In this document: one piece after another, positions 11,971-24,210 of the stretch | Layout of the letters: each line of letters begins with the position of its first letter | How positions within the stretch are numbered: the first letter of the stretch is position 1 | Assembly: GCA_050084515.1 (NCBI GenBank) | Contig: CM114274.1 | Span: 5,394,001 to 5,458,000, forward strand | Direction of reading: 5' to 3' | Source of the DNA: Blasia pusilla | Taxonomy: Eukaryota > Marchantiophyta > Marchantiopsida > Blasiales | Length of the DNA stretch: 64,000 nucleotides | The notes under the pieces: generated by a model | Database searches by the model: none | What the model was told of the DNA's origin: nothing | What the model saw: the letters and a program-made list of their open reading frames with translations, nothing else | Position numbers and translations under genes: made by a program

Positions 11971-14900
11971 ATGGCACCCACAAGCAGCAAGCAGGATCGG
12001 AAGACTGTGCTTGATACGGGAGCATGGCTCTTCAATGTGAGCACGTCGGTTGGGATTATTATGATCAACAAGCAGCTCATGTCCTACTACGGTTTCAACT
12101 TTGGTTCGTATATTCTGCTCTCCCTTGCCATTGTGACGGGCGGCATTTCTTTCTCCGCAGACATTGTGCAGCATTGTCCCGTTGGTGCGCAGTCTTTCTT
12201 TCTTTCTTGAAGTTGCGGAGCTCACTTTGTCGTGGCATCTCCACCTCTAGTTGCGCTTCTAGGTTCTCCTTTGTGTTAGATCTTCTGCAATGTGGCGATT
12301 CACATTTTATACGATCATGGTTGATCGTGTTCAGCATCTCGCAATTTACAGCTTCGCTGTTTCTTGGCTCCACTGCCATCGATCTATGCGATCAGGACCG
12401 TGGGTGAGGTTGTTAGGTCCGAGCTTATCCTTCTCAGTTCTTCTACGTGCTATGCCTTCCGGGCTCGATCCAGTTTTGGCTTCAAAGTGGATCGTGTCCC
12501 GTATGAACATTAATTTCGTAGATCCAGAGATCCTTGACGGGGGACAAAGCTTGTTGCTTGGATCAGCGAAGTCGAAGTTGACTGTTCACTGAAGGTCCTT
12601 CGAAGCTCGTTTTCATCTCAAACGTACAGGGATTAGTCAACCTGTGTGCGGATACTTCTGCTGTCTAGTGTAAACCTCGGCGGCATGTCGTTGATCGCTT
12701 GCTCAAATCAAATGTGCTGCAGAACGTCTCTTGTCGATTGAGTTCCTTGGTTCCCAGATCTAGTACGATCAATTCAAGGTGTTCATTTATCAGAAAAAAC
12801 GGTCTGGAAGTTCAGGGTAGACCCGTACTGAACATTCAAAATTTGATTTGAATCGATAGCTGACGCTTTGGCCTGGGGACTTAACATATTTTGGGTCTGA
12901 TCGCTCGAAGGGAGGATATCACATGGTATCTATTAATTGCGAGGATGGTATTTATTACTTAGTAAATGTGCCGAGAAGTTGTGATTCAAGGAGAAACCCC
13001 GCTTACGATCATTTGCCTCTGAGCATTATTGTGACCCAGAGATTGCATGCCATGATTTGCGTATTCGCGAGACTGCATTTGCTAAGGATTCTTTGAGATT
13101 GTCAGACGTAATATTTAGCTGGATTTAGAGTGCTCAGTCTGCGGTGAGCCCATAGTGTCCTGACCAAACAGGTCCTCCCTCTGATAGTTGATGCATCAAT
13201 AAATAAAGGACCATGAGCATCTGGGAAGGATCTGGGGAATGTGTAACTTGATGGTGCTATCCTATTTGTGTGAATGATGGCATGTTTAGTTGAGATTTCA
13301 GTGGAAGTTCCTCAGTCTGACTCTTTGATGTACACGTCTGAACTACAGCAACGACTCTGACAGGACTGCACTTCACCATGACGACCTTGATGACAATCAT
13401 CCTGCGGATGATGGGCTACATCCAGCCTTCACATTTACCAGCTCTTGATCTAGCCAAGTTTGCCCTTTGTGCCAACTTTTCAATTGTTGGCATGAATGTC
13501 AGCCTTATGTGGAATTCTGTTGGATTCTATCAGGTATGTCTCATCTGCATTATAAATGTTGAAATTAGTCTTGTGAGTGAATTGGTTAGAGGTCCCACCA
13601 GCAATATTACTGTGGAAATCGATCTTGTGAGTGAATGAGTTAGGTGTTGGGTTTTGATAGAAAGGTGTTGAAGATGGTTCTAAAGATTTGTATGAAATGC
13701 TGAGAGGTCTGAGTGCTCCTTTTGTCTTAAATCATTATCTCAAATTAATGGGTGAGTACGAACACAGTTTCAAGCAGAACTACTTATGACTGTCAAATAT
13801 TCTTGTAGTGCATAGCAATGGGTGGCCCATAGCTTTAATGTAGCCTTTACAATAGCTAAAGTATAATTATCTGCACTCACATTCTATTGGCCTCTGGTGT
13901 AAACATATGTGGTTTGTTTGCAGATAGCAAAGCTGAGCATGATTCCTGTGTCATGCCTGTTTGAGGTCTTATTTGACAAGATCCGGTATTCTAGGGATAC
14001 CAAGCTGAGTATCACCATTGTGCTGATTGGTGTTGCGATTTGCACTGTCAGTGACGTCAGCGTGAATACAAGGGGCTTCATTTCTGCCTGTATAGCAGTT
14101 TGGTGTACTGCTCTACAGCAGTATGTAAGTCCTCTGACTGACTGTAGAAGTGACCATTACTGTCCTAACTTTAAAGTGTAGCAACCGGCTGGTGCAGCAT
14201 CAAAAATAAATTGTAATGGTGATTTGCATTCTTTCTGGACCAAGTTTGGTTGTAGTTATAAATCATGATGAGCTTACAGTAACCTGAATGGTTATTGGAA
14301 TTTCTCACTGAAGGAATATCCATTGGTGGTTGCAGTATGTTCACAATTTGCAGAAAAAATACTCCCTGGGATCCTTTGATCTGCTCGGCCACACTGCTCC
14401 GGTGCAGGCTGCAACTCTCATCTTCTCTGGTCCCATTGTCGACTACTGGTTGACTGAGAAAAGAGTTGACCTCTACGATTTCAGTGTTCCCTCAGTGGTA
14501 ATTTCCTCTATTCCTCTTTCTCTTCACAGTGCATGTGCAAAATGGATATTCATCGCAACTACTGTTTGATACCATGAGTAGCTAATGCCATTACGTGTAG
14601 TCTGGGAAGTCTTTTTGTTGTAGATGACATTTCTTATCTTGCCTTTACTAAGCGTCAGAAGCAAAGTCAGTTTTATCATTGATGTCCTCTCAGGATAATT
14701 TTCATTCCACGCCTGTAAAGTCTTGAAAGAATGATGACGAAGAGTTTTTGTTTTGTTTTGTTTTTCTTACCTCATTCTTTTTTGATTCTGTCACTGATGA
14801 GTAAACTGGAACTGACATCCAATTAACTGTCTTCTGTGCAGTTCTTCATTGTCCTGTCATGCGTGGTGGCTGTGGGCACCAACTTGAGTCAGTTTATCTG

Positions 14901-15180
14901 TATCGGAAGATTTACTGCTGTTTCGTTCCAAGTTTTGGGGCACATGAAAACTGTGCTTGTCCTATTCCTGGGATTTTTCCTGTTCGGTAGGCAAGGGTTG
15001 AGCATTCAAGTGGTGATGGGTATGTGTTTGGCAATAGTCGGGATGATTTGGTATGGAAATGCCTCATCTAAGCCAGGAGGCAAGGAGAAGCGAGCGTACA
15101 CTTCTCCCAGTGACAAATTACCGAAAGGGGGCCTGGGAGCTTCTCAAGTCGATGAAGAAGTTGGTCTCCTGAAGGGTTGA
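11971..15180 (+). CDS. UDP-rhamnose/UDP-galactose transporter-type nucleotide sugar transporter, 5 exons
   Basis: Golgi antiporter of the NST/TPT superfamily that would bring UDP-sugars into the lumen for cell-wall polysaccharide synthesis in exchange for UMP. Exons inferred: 11971-12103, 13349-13533, 13924-14124, 14336-14497 and 14842-15180. Phases agree at every junction, giving 339 residues, the usual family length. Landmarks in order: [20 protein letters not shown] near the N-terminus, [10 protein letters not shown] across the first junction, [15 protein letters not shown] across the second, [20 protein letters not shown], and [19 protein letters not shown] in the last exon. These match the Arabidopsis URGT clade better than the UXT or triose-phosphate translocator clades. 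About ten membrane segments are expected. The C-terminal tail is charged and ends [10 protein letters not shown]. Substrate choice (rhamnose or galactose) cannot be read from the sequence. The first intron is 1.2 kb. The gene looks intact. Confidence 0.93.
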
Positions 15181-17440
15181 TTGGGACCAAAAAGTCGTAC
15201 CCTCAGTATCTTCTGTCGAGTCTTGGGCTTTTGGGCGGGCCATGTGCTAGGAACTGGTTCTCGGGTTGAATGACAGTCTCATCAGGACTCTCCATACACT
15301 GATTAGTTCATCCGTAGTATTCCAGTATCATTCAGTTTAGGGTACGATCGATATTTATTGGCAGTAGCAACAGAGGTAGACATTCATTTGAGCATCTTCG
15401 AAACCTATGTATAGCTTCTGAGCAAGGCTGTCAAAATTTCCGTGCCTTAGATTTTATTTGCGCTCAAAGGGAAAGCTGAAAGTGAGGGGGTTTGCAAGGC
15501 GTAGGGGCAAACACAAGGAGTTCGCCCTTCAAGCTAAATTGGGCTTTGTTATAGAAGTCTTGGTCTTACAGTCGGCCAATTGTTGCCAATTGTTCTAGAG
15601 TTTCACTAACACGGAGAAAGCCATGCATTTTGTTTCCGGTATTCCATATCTTGTTTGGCTGTGTAATGTGTCCCCAACTCGTTTTGCGTCCATTAAATCC
15701 GCAATATCTTTCATAGTGTGACTCTGTTCGTTGTGGGTACGAGTGCACATCCAACTGCACTATTGTCGTCAAGAACTTCCATTATAAGTGATGCACGGTG
15801 CGGGAAAATTCCAGGATAAAGCTGGGCCCACGAGGTCGATTTATATGTCGAAATTGAAATTGTGTTCCTAACAGATATGCGATCATGACAGCATCAAGTG
15901 ATCTAAGGTGCAGCAGCGTGGGTGCTACCCTCCGTTTTGTCCCTCTCGTTGTTGACTTAAAATATAGACTGGATTGCCTTGTGTGACATATATCTTCACT
16001 GTCAAAGAGAACAGTCCATGCACGAAAGCGACGCAGTTCGATGTGCTTACAGAGACATCATCAACGCCCCTCCTAGAACTGCGCAAATATCAACGAGTGA
16101 CTCGCTCCCTCAAACGCGATGCTTTCCAGATTTGAGTTCTAACATCGTGTTTTACAATCATGAGCAAAAATTTCTCCGTATTGTATCATAATATCATAAT
16201 GTCTGGACAGTACTGGGAAGATGGGAAGTAGTGTCCAGGCATCACTACTCAACGATCGAGAGATAGCGAAGATGATGCGTGCCCTAAGATTCACCAGCAT
16301 TCTGGAAGCGACGTCCGGAGTCGATAAGAGTACGTCGTCCTCGGACCTGAGCTCGGACTCGGAGTAACGTGGTGCACTGCACACTCACGGATGCGTGATC
16401 CGGTGTGCAGTGCTGTGCGCTTTCTGCAAGCGTCTCACCTAAGATTTGAATGTCACGGAGGCTTAAACTGGAAAGTTCCATTCACGAATTGACTAGGCCG
16501 TGGAGTAAACATGGGAGGCTGACTCGAACTGAGCAATCGGATCGAATGAACGAAAGTTGGTTGCTACGAATCTGGTCTTCCGTGAATCTTCCGTTGTCAA
16601 TGTTCTCATTGGGGTTTGGGATCGTCTGTGAGCCCGACAGACTTCGATCGGAGATTCCGAATGATAGCAAATCGAAACCTTAAATCGAGGAACCAGACCG
16701 ACTGCTTACAAGAAACGGAGACCAATTCAACCACAGTCACTCCTGTGAGTCTTGTGTTGAAATCAGAGACGACCATTAATTCGTCCACACGAACCACGTC
16801 CGCAATCCCATCCGACTTGGATAACATCGTACCACGAGCCATCCTCTGGGTATCCGACTGAATCGACCTTCATGTCAAATTCCTCCACAAGAATGCATCT
16901 TGCTTTTCTTACGGTCCTAAGCAAGAATCTTCTAGTTTGAATCTATGTCACGATAAAGAAATTCTTCAAATTTTTTTATGATTGAATTCTCTCTAGTGCT
17001 GACTGTTCGATGCTTTTCACCCAAAAAAAGTGAAAGAAAGTTACTATTAGGATGATTGATAATTCAAATTAGTCATTACTAGTGGGCAGCTCGTGCCATG
17101 CAGGATAATGAAAGGTTTAATCATGTTGGTTACAAAATGTTTTTCTTGCTGCCCGTAGAGGAAGAAACATTTTCTTGCTGCGCGGTTGTCACATGTCAAA
17201 AAAAAGGTATTTGCAAATCCCATAATAATATAGATTTTCTTAAAATAAGATCATTATTTTTAAAAATATGATCATGAGATATGTTGGATAAGGTGAATAT
17301 GGTTGGATGTGGAAGTATTAGGGAGTCATAATAATAATAATACAGATTAGTAAGATATTTGTGCATTGCATTGAATTTATATTATTAGGGAACAATGCCT
17401 TCTTGATTTGCAAACACCTATATGTTTGACTCGTGATAAT
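15181..17440. other. 3' UTR and intergenic DNA
   Basis: The first few hundred bases are probably the 3' UTR of the transporter gene. The rest has scattered short open frames on both strands (for example 16450-16683 and 16606-16842) with no family resemblance. From about 16.9 kb it becomes AT-rich up to the left end of retroelement copy A. Nothing else is supported. Confidence 0.5.
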
Positions 17441-17957
17441 TGTCACGTCTTTTAGGATAGATCGGTGAGATCTAGTAGAATGCCTTCGTGAGTAGTGGAG
17501 GACAGACTCATGAGGTCGAGGATGACTTGCTGAGGCCCGGGAAACTTGAGAGACCAGGTTTCCCCTTTGTTTCGGCTCATTTGGAGCCATATTGAGGATC
17601 TTACTATTTTAGGTAAATACCATTTTGAGTATATGATCGACTTTCTATTTTTGGTAAATGGCCCTTGACCTCCTACATCAGGTCAAGAGCCAAGGAGGTG
17701 ACTTGGGAGCATAGGTTACCATGGAGAGAGTTTGGGAGAGGGAAGGGATATACCTCAAGGAGAGAGAGCTTGAAAGCTCAATCTCTCTTTGTTGAACCTC
17801 TTGGCATGAGGCGGCGGAGCTATGGTCTTGCTTGCTTTGTGTGTGTAATCCAAGCCTCTTATTAGGAGAGTGGGTTTGGTTTGACATTGAGAGAGACATG
17901 TGAGAGTGCACGCATGTGAGAACTATTGTGTTGTGAGAGAGATTGGATCTTATTTTA
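17441..17957 (+). repeat. Copy A, terminal repeat A1
   Basis: About 517 bases starting TGTCACGTCTTTTAGG and ending near GGATCTTATTTTAT. It matches A2 (25961-26477) with only a few percent differences by eye. Unlike A2 it is not followed by the B block; the leader follows directly. Confidence 0.92.
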
Positions 17958-19517
17958 TAAAGAGAGATTGAGTGAGTGAGAGAGCTTCATGGGGGAGCTT
18001 GCTGTCACTCGCTGGTTTTGCAGGTTGGGGATTGTATTCCCCGTTCAGCGGTTCATGGGAGTGCTCATCGGAGCAAGAGCCGCTTAATTGTGATGTTTCC
18101 TTTGCCGATTTTCGTGTGGAAGAAGTGGCCCGCGGAAGCGCTGTCCAATTTTCGATAGGAATTGAGTATGGGGGCGGATTGCTCCATGCCGGTGCTCTCG
18201 GGAGCACCATGTAGTTTTCTGATTTGTGTTCTCACAGGTTTTACATTTTTTTTGGGAAAAATCAACGCGGAAGCGTTGCCAAATTTTGTGTAGGAGAAAA
18301 GACGTTGGGCTTCACGATAGTCCCTGTCAATTTTTACTGGAATATCCGATTCAAAATATTTTTTGACGCCGTCGTAGATCATGAAGTTGTGCACGCTGTG
18401 CAGCAAACAATGCACAATTTGAAGTTGCAAGCAAAAAGTTATGGTCAATCTTGCAAAACTGCCATTGCTAGGAAATTTTTAGGGTTAAATTGTTCAAACC
18501 CTAAACGAGCCGCCGTTGGCGCGGCGGTTGTCGCCGTCATAGTCACCGTCACCGGTCAACGGTTTTCCATCACCATCAACCATCAACCGTCATTGTCAAC
18601 GGTCCACGGTCCACCGTCGGCCGTTGCCGCCGTCTAGCGCTGCTTAGAGCCCCCTTCGGCCGTTGTCACCCTTTGGTTGCCATTGCCGCCATAACGGAGT
18701 GGAGGGTCTTCCACCACCACCGTTGATTCTCTGACTTGCGGCGCCACCATGTAGTTTGGTTTGGCCGCCACCGTCATCGCAATTTCATCATCAACCTGTG
18801 ATGGCAGGTGACCTCGGGTTATGGTGTTTGAGTTTTCAATTCATGTTGCTATGTTGTGATTGGTAGTTGCTCGACGACGATCGAGTATCGTGCCGGACGC
18901 GCTGTGCCTCTTGTGGCCGCACCGCACCGTCTCGATTGCGGAGCCGCTCCTTCACTAAGGAGCAGAGCGTGTGAATTGGTGATTGAGGAGGGTATGCTGC
19001 CGAGTGCCGCATCCCATTCCCGAGTGCCGTGTCGTTTGTAGCCGTTCCGTGCCGCACTGGACCGCCGAACGTGCACCGCACATCGAGGAGGTTTGAGCAG
19101 CGTCAGTACGAGAGGAGTACGATTTGCTGATGGGAGGAGTTGTCTTCACGACCGAGTTGGGGTCGAGATTTGCAATTGTCGAGGAGCGATATGGACATTA
19201 TTGTCAGGTTACCTATTCTGGTCTCTTATCCTGCACGTGTGAGGGATTTCCGGATATTGGGAAGTTATTTGGGATATTGTTTCGTGCTGATGTTGAGAGC
19301 ATCAATGATGTATGCGTTTAGGGGACATAGACATGTGTGGGATGTCCCAAGTTGAGGATGGTTTGTCGATGAGACGATAGATCAGTTGATTTTCCGGACT
19401 GCGGCGCTTCTTGCCGCACAACACACGTCTCAGTGAGAGAATGTAGATTGAGTACCACATATTTAGTTTTAGTGATTGAGGGATTACTTGCAAGATTGAG
19501 AGTGATTGTGTGAGAGG
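17958..19517 (+). other. Copy A, long leader before Gag
   Basis: About 1.5 kb without a conserved domain, alignable with the leader of copy B. It includes a perfect seven-base stem with TCGG loop at 18191-18208 and a tract at about 18520-18640 built from CCGTCA, CACCGTC and CAACGGTC words. A 137-codon open frame (18224-18637) exists, but its counterpart in copy B is interrupted. No standard initiator-methionine tRNA primer-binding site was found after A1. Confidence 0.6.
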
Positions 19518-20990
19518 GGCACGAGGGCCATCAAGGCGTCCTTTCGGGATTTTGAGAGGCCAGGTAGTGGACCTGAGAGTAGCTCTGGAGGGTTTACCTA
19601 GAGTGGTGCGAGGTTTCAAGGGTCTCCACGTGAGAGACCACCTCAATCTCCTTCTGTGTCGTCTTCACACGAGGGGGAGCGTGTAGAGGAGTGTGTTAGT
19701 GATCCACCGTACACATTAAGTGGTCCTACCACTTGGGCGTACGAGATGGACGACCAGGGCAGAGGACCGCGTAGGTTTTTGGGTGCTATAGGCACTATAG
19801 AGCTACACGACTTCATTGCGGAGTTTAGGAGTTCGTGTGACTCACAGCGGGCTAGGAACTCTAGAGAGTTCAACCCGTTTTAAACATGGAATGGTATGTT
19901 CCAACATTTAGAGGGGGCACCCATGGACGATTACCATGAGTTTTCCCACAGATATGCCCAGGAGATTGAGGCATGGCGACTCTACTATGATCCACACTAT
20001 GTGTCATGGACGGAGCCGTTCCCAAATGAGGAGGAGGAGTCAGAAGAGGCTACTTCCTCTTCCACTAGTGATGTTTTAGGAGGGGTCACTCGCATTGAAG
20101 CAGTTGCACCATCTAGTCGCGTTCATCCCAGGTTCAACCCTGTGGTTGAGTTTCTTCGCTGAGTTGAGGGCGAGCTACCAGGGGGTACGGACGGAGAAGT
20201 TGCTGAGCATCCATGACTTCCAAAGGCGCTAGGATGAGAGTTTGCGTGAGGCTTACACTCGCTTGCGCCGGTTGATCAACGTCACTCAGGGGATGACAGA
20301 GGCTTAGGTTATCCAGTCATGGTACGCGATGCTTAACCGGACCCTTCGGACATGGGTGCGGGAGGAGCTGCTTCTTATAAACACCTCCCCTACGTTGAGA
20401 GATGTTTTTAGGACCTCCAAGAACATTGAGCGCAACATGGCGGAGGAGAGCGTAGCCACCATGGGTTCTGGGCGAGAGTAGTCACGATTGTGTGCACCAC
20501 AAGTGCAGCAACGTGGACTCTGAGATAGGTCAACTGTGGCACCTCGAGCTCAAGGAGGATACTGAGAGGCCGTGCCACAGACACTTGCGCCTTCATATGC
20601 GGCTCAGCAGCAGCCGCCTACGATTACTTGTTGGTCATGTGGTGAAGCCCATCATCAACGTGATTGCACTCGTCAGGGTCATGGACGTGTGCCTCAGCAT
20701 GGAGGAGGAGATGGTGCTGCACCAAGAGGTTATCAGTGTGGCTATTGTGAGAGGTATGGTCATACACGCGTCAGGTGTTTCAGTTTACACCTTGAGTTAC
20801 GTTTGGATCGAGGGCCAGAGAGGGCACCAGAGCGAGAAGCTGGTCCGGGTGGGCCTAGAGATCATGCACCAAGTGGTCCCATTGGGGGACGAGGAGTTGG
20901 AGTTGCTCGACAGGGATGGTGGAGCTGTCCATGGAGGAGGTAGAGTCCCACCACCTAGACGTGTGGAGGGAGATGCCGGGCGTGAGGCTG
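19518..20990 (+). pseudogene. Copy A gag (two zinc knuckles), broken
   Basis: The capsid-like part carries FNPF, TWNGMFQHLEGAPMDDYHEF and SLREAYTRLRRLINVT, the retrotransposon Gag signature region. It is followed by two zinc knuckles: CWSCGEAHHQRDC (from 20629, spacing C-x2-C-x3-H-x4-C) and CGYCERYGHTRVRC (about 20736-20777, canonical C-x2-C-x4-H-x4-C). Gag would package element RNA in cytoplasmic particles. Stops such as TAA at about 19880, TGA after FNPVVEFLR and further TAG codons, plus frame changes, split it into fragments. The start is unclear: the copy B position with ATG reads ACG here. Confidence 0.82.
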
Positions 20991-21002
20991 GGATGGCTAC
21001 TC

Positions 21003-21336
21003 AGATACAATAGCTATAGGAGCAGATTGCAACTATGGCATTGAGGTTACCCGATGCCGGATCTGTGGCATCGACATCATATGGAGCAACCAAAGATATG
21101 GAGGATCCTGGTTGGATGTGCGGGGTTGCCCAAATGGAGGCCTCCGCTATTATGACGCGTGGAGCAACCGCAGAGTTGGATCCACAACAAGGGGAAGCCA
21201 CTGAGCATGTGCAAACCGCGTGGAGCGAGACGTTTGCACTAGAGTGTGACGGGTCAGAGGAACCCCAGGTTGGCAGGAGTGATGCTATGACCCCTTTGGA
21301 CACCACCCCAATTGTGTGGTGCATCTCAGAGGAGGG
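21003..21336 (+). pseudogene. Copy A spacer with internal deletion of the protease region
   Basis: Open frame with MEDPGWMCGVAQMEA, then GEATEHVQTAWSE. In copy B the words before and after the junction (near 21200) lie about 1.13 kb apart (55,071 and 56,207). The missing stretch is 1,134 bases by my count, a multiple of three, so the frame continues. It contained the linker and the retropepsin-like domain. Confidence 0.78.
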
Positions 21337-22330
21337 TATTCGGGTGTTGGATCTCTTTGGAGGGATCAAGCCTTTGGGTTAGCTTTGTTTTGCATCGGAG
21401 TGTGCGCAAAGAGCACTGTATGTGGAGATTGATGATGTTGCGAGGCACGCTTCACTCCACCATGTGGCGCAGTTACGCTCCGTTTTCCCTACTTATTGTC
21501 TACGTCCGCCATTCACGGTTACCAGAGTTCCCTACCGAGGGACATTTCATTGTTGGGGACGCATGACTTGGAGCGGGTAGGGACCATAGACTTTGTCATT
21601 GCTGGTTGGCCGTGTCAAGGCCAATCGAGTGCTGGACGAGGTAGCGGGTTAGCTGAGACTCAGTCTAGGTTGTTTTGGGAGATGATGCGGATCTTGCGAT
21701 ATTTACAAGAGCATCATCCTCATTCTCCAGCATACATTTTGGAGAATGTGCCGATTTGGGCGATTCAAGGTCCCGCATGGTGACGAGTGCACATCAGGTG
21801 CGTGCATGGATTGGCCCGGCAGTGTTGTTAGATGCGGCGAGTGTAGGTTCTAGAGCACACCGTTTGCGTCTTTGGTGGACCAACTTGGTACCACATGAGG
21901 TGTTGCGGAGGGCTTATGCGAGAGTGGAGCGTCCCTCCGATTTATTGGTGGATTCTATATTGGATCTGGGTCGTCAATCACAGGAGTGAGGCACGATGAT
22001 CGACAGCCGTTGACTGTGGTCAACAAGATTGGCATGCCACGAGCAGCCTTTCCTACATTGGTGAGTTTTCCCGCTTCCTATGCATTCAAGGAGGCCGGAC
22101 CTTGCTTGATTTGGGATGACCAGGTACAAAGGTTGATGGAGCCCAACGCCGATGAGCGAGAATGAGCGATTGGATTCCCCACAAGAGTGACGGCAGTACC
22201 GTCATTATCAAAGGCATCACAACGTCATGTCTTGGGTCAGGCGATGGACCTAAACTGCTTGACATGGATTTTCAGCTTAGGAGTAGTTGAGCAACGTCGT
22301 TTGAGGATGCAACAGATCACAAAAGTTGCG
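21337..22330 (+). pseudogene. Copy A cytosine-5 DNA methyltransferase domain
   Basis: C5 methyltransferases transfer a methyl group from S-adenosylmethionine to cytosine C5. Motifs in order: I (IRVLDLFGGI, about 21337-21366), IV with the catalytic Cys in GWPCQGQSS (Cys codon 21613-21615), VI with the ENV triplet (21742-21750), VIII-like (GSRAHRLRLWWTNL), IX-like (near 22165) and X-like (RHVLGQAMDLNCLTW). That is a complete catalytic core. It is broken by frameshifts after motif I, a TGA near 21781 between motifs VI and VIII, and other changes. Position between Gag and reverse transcriptase is the same as in copy B. Methyltransferase-bearing gypsy elements have been reported from charophyte algae; this looks like that lineage. 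Confidence 0.88.
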
Positions 22331-22689
22331 TTGGTGAGCCCATGCCTGCCGAGACGGTTGAGGCAGTGGCTGGGGGCGAGACCCAAGGAGATTGACACAC
22401 CAAGGGTGATCGGGAGAGACACCCTTGGACTTCTTGGGATGTTTTGTAGGTACGCCAGGAGATGGTAGCCACAACATCGAGCGTGGTTCCGGGTACTATA
22501 AATGGAGATCCGATTTTGCAATTGGCTACAGGGGAGCAGTCGAGTTTTGTTGTCCGAGACAGGGTTGCACCATAGCAACCACTGACACCCACGCCGGAGA
22601 GTCCTACCGTAGTCACGATGGGGACTTGGGAGCCATATATGGACCCTAAGTTGACAAGAGGAGAGCGGCGCCGGATACACTAGTTCCTT

Positions 22690-24210
22690 AGGAGTTATAG
22701 GAGCTGTTCTTGCATTTAGTATGCAGGATTTGATTACGCTGAAGGGTCCAAGGATCTGCATTGAGTTGTCGAGTGACACGCTAATCTTCCGACGACCCTA
22801 CAGGTACAGTGACATGGAGAGGGCTCTGATTCAAAGTAGGATCCAGGACTTGGTTGGCACAGGACTAGTGGAGATGTTGCATGGAGAGTATGCATCTGCC
22901 ACTATCATGCCTGCCAAGAAGGATGTGCATGGCAACTGGACGGATAGGCGGATGTGTGGAGATTACCCATCTATCAAACAGCAGACGAAGTCCGATAGGT
23001 ATGCCATGCCCATTCCTAAGGAGATCTTTGATGCTATTGGGCATGTAAAGGTCTTCAGTTGGTTAGATTTTCGAGCCGGATACCATCAGCTGCTTATCAG
23101 ATTGGAGTACAGGCAGAAGACGACATTTTGGGGCATTGATCCTCACGGAAAGGATTACTTATACCAAGGGTGGTTCTTACCATTTGGGTTAAAGAACGCC
23201 CCGACTGAGTTTCAGAGGGTCATGGATAGGATCTTGGCAAGTCTGGATTTTGCTAGGTGTTATATGGATGACATCGAAGTCTTTAGCTACACAATTGAGG
23301 AGCATGAGCGACATCTAGAGGAGATGTTTCGACAGTTGCAGTTACATGGGCTGAAGCTATATCCAGGCAAGTGCAAGTTCTTCTACTACCAGGTTGAGTA
23401 CCTGAGTCACACGATATACCTAGGGGGCATTGGTGTGCAGCAGACAAAGATAGAGGCTATTTCACGCATTCCACACTCTACAAATGTGAGTCGAGTTCGT
23501 GCATTCATGGCAAACTTTTATCAACGGTACGTTAAGGGTTTTAGCTTGATTGCAAGGCCGCTGACCTTGCTGACCAAGGTGGATCAGGAGTGGCATTGGG
23601 GGGATGAGCAAGAGAGAGCATTTCAGATGCTCAAGGACAGATTGACGTCCGTGCCCATACTGAGGAGACCGATCAGGGGGCGTCCTTTCCAGTTGCATAC
23701 CGATTGGAGCATATTAGGGCTTGGAGTCGTGCTCACCCAACATGACGATGATGGTAGAGAGTTCATGGTGGCTTACGCTAGTCGCTCGAACAATGCTGCA
23801 AAGGCAAAGTATAGCTCGTATGAGGGTGAGTGCTTGGCTGTAGTGTGGGCTGTCGCACATTTCAAATGTTATCTATTCGGCAATCTCTTTACCATCATTA
23901 TTGATCATCCGCCACTTAAGTGGTTGATGGAGTCCGATAAGCTTACAGGGAAGCTTGCGAGGTGGGCTCTTTTATTGCAGGAGTATGACTTCTAGGTGGT
24001 GCATAGACCTAGGACGCTCAACCATGATGCAGATGGTTTGAGCCGTAATCCATGCCCAAGCCAGCGAGATGCGACTGGAGCTCGTTGGCATGATGAGAAT
24101 GATGAGGAGTTGGTGCCAGGATGGCATGCGTCAGCCTATTTGGGCTTGTTGGCTATGGAGAGCTACATTGCTGAGACTTCTATGGGGAGGTATGATGGAG
24201 AGTCCTAAGA
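22690..24210 (+). pseudogene. Copy A reverse transcriptase and RNase H
   Basis: The longest open frame in the window (424 codons, 22721-23995) carries most of RT and RNase H. RT motifs: LDFRAGYHQ (catalytic Asp of motif A), FLPFGLKNAPTEFQRVMD and the catalytic YMDD at 23261-23272. The RNase H part has FQLHTDWSILGLG, YEGECLAVVWAVAHF and TIIIDHPPLKWL. A TAG at about 23994 replaces the CAA codon of copy B, after which VVHRP and DADGLSRNPCPS finish the RNase H tail. The fingers region is altered (DYPSIKQQ where copy B reads DYRPINQQ). The 5' end around 22.6-22.7 kb is out of frame with stops. Confidence 0.92.

Noticed and set aside
11617-12225. 202-codon minus-strand frame overlapping the first transporter exon
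   Set aside because: It is antisense to a clearly supported exon and matches no family.
18224-18637. 137-codon open frame in the copy A leader as an extra element gene
   Set aside because: The matching frame in copy B is interrupted twice and contains the low-complexity CCGTCA tract. Not enough to call a gene.
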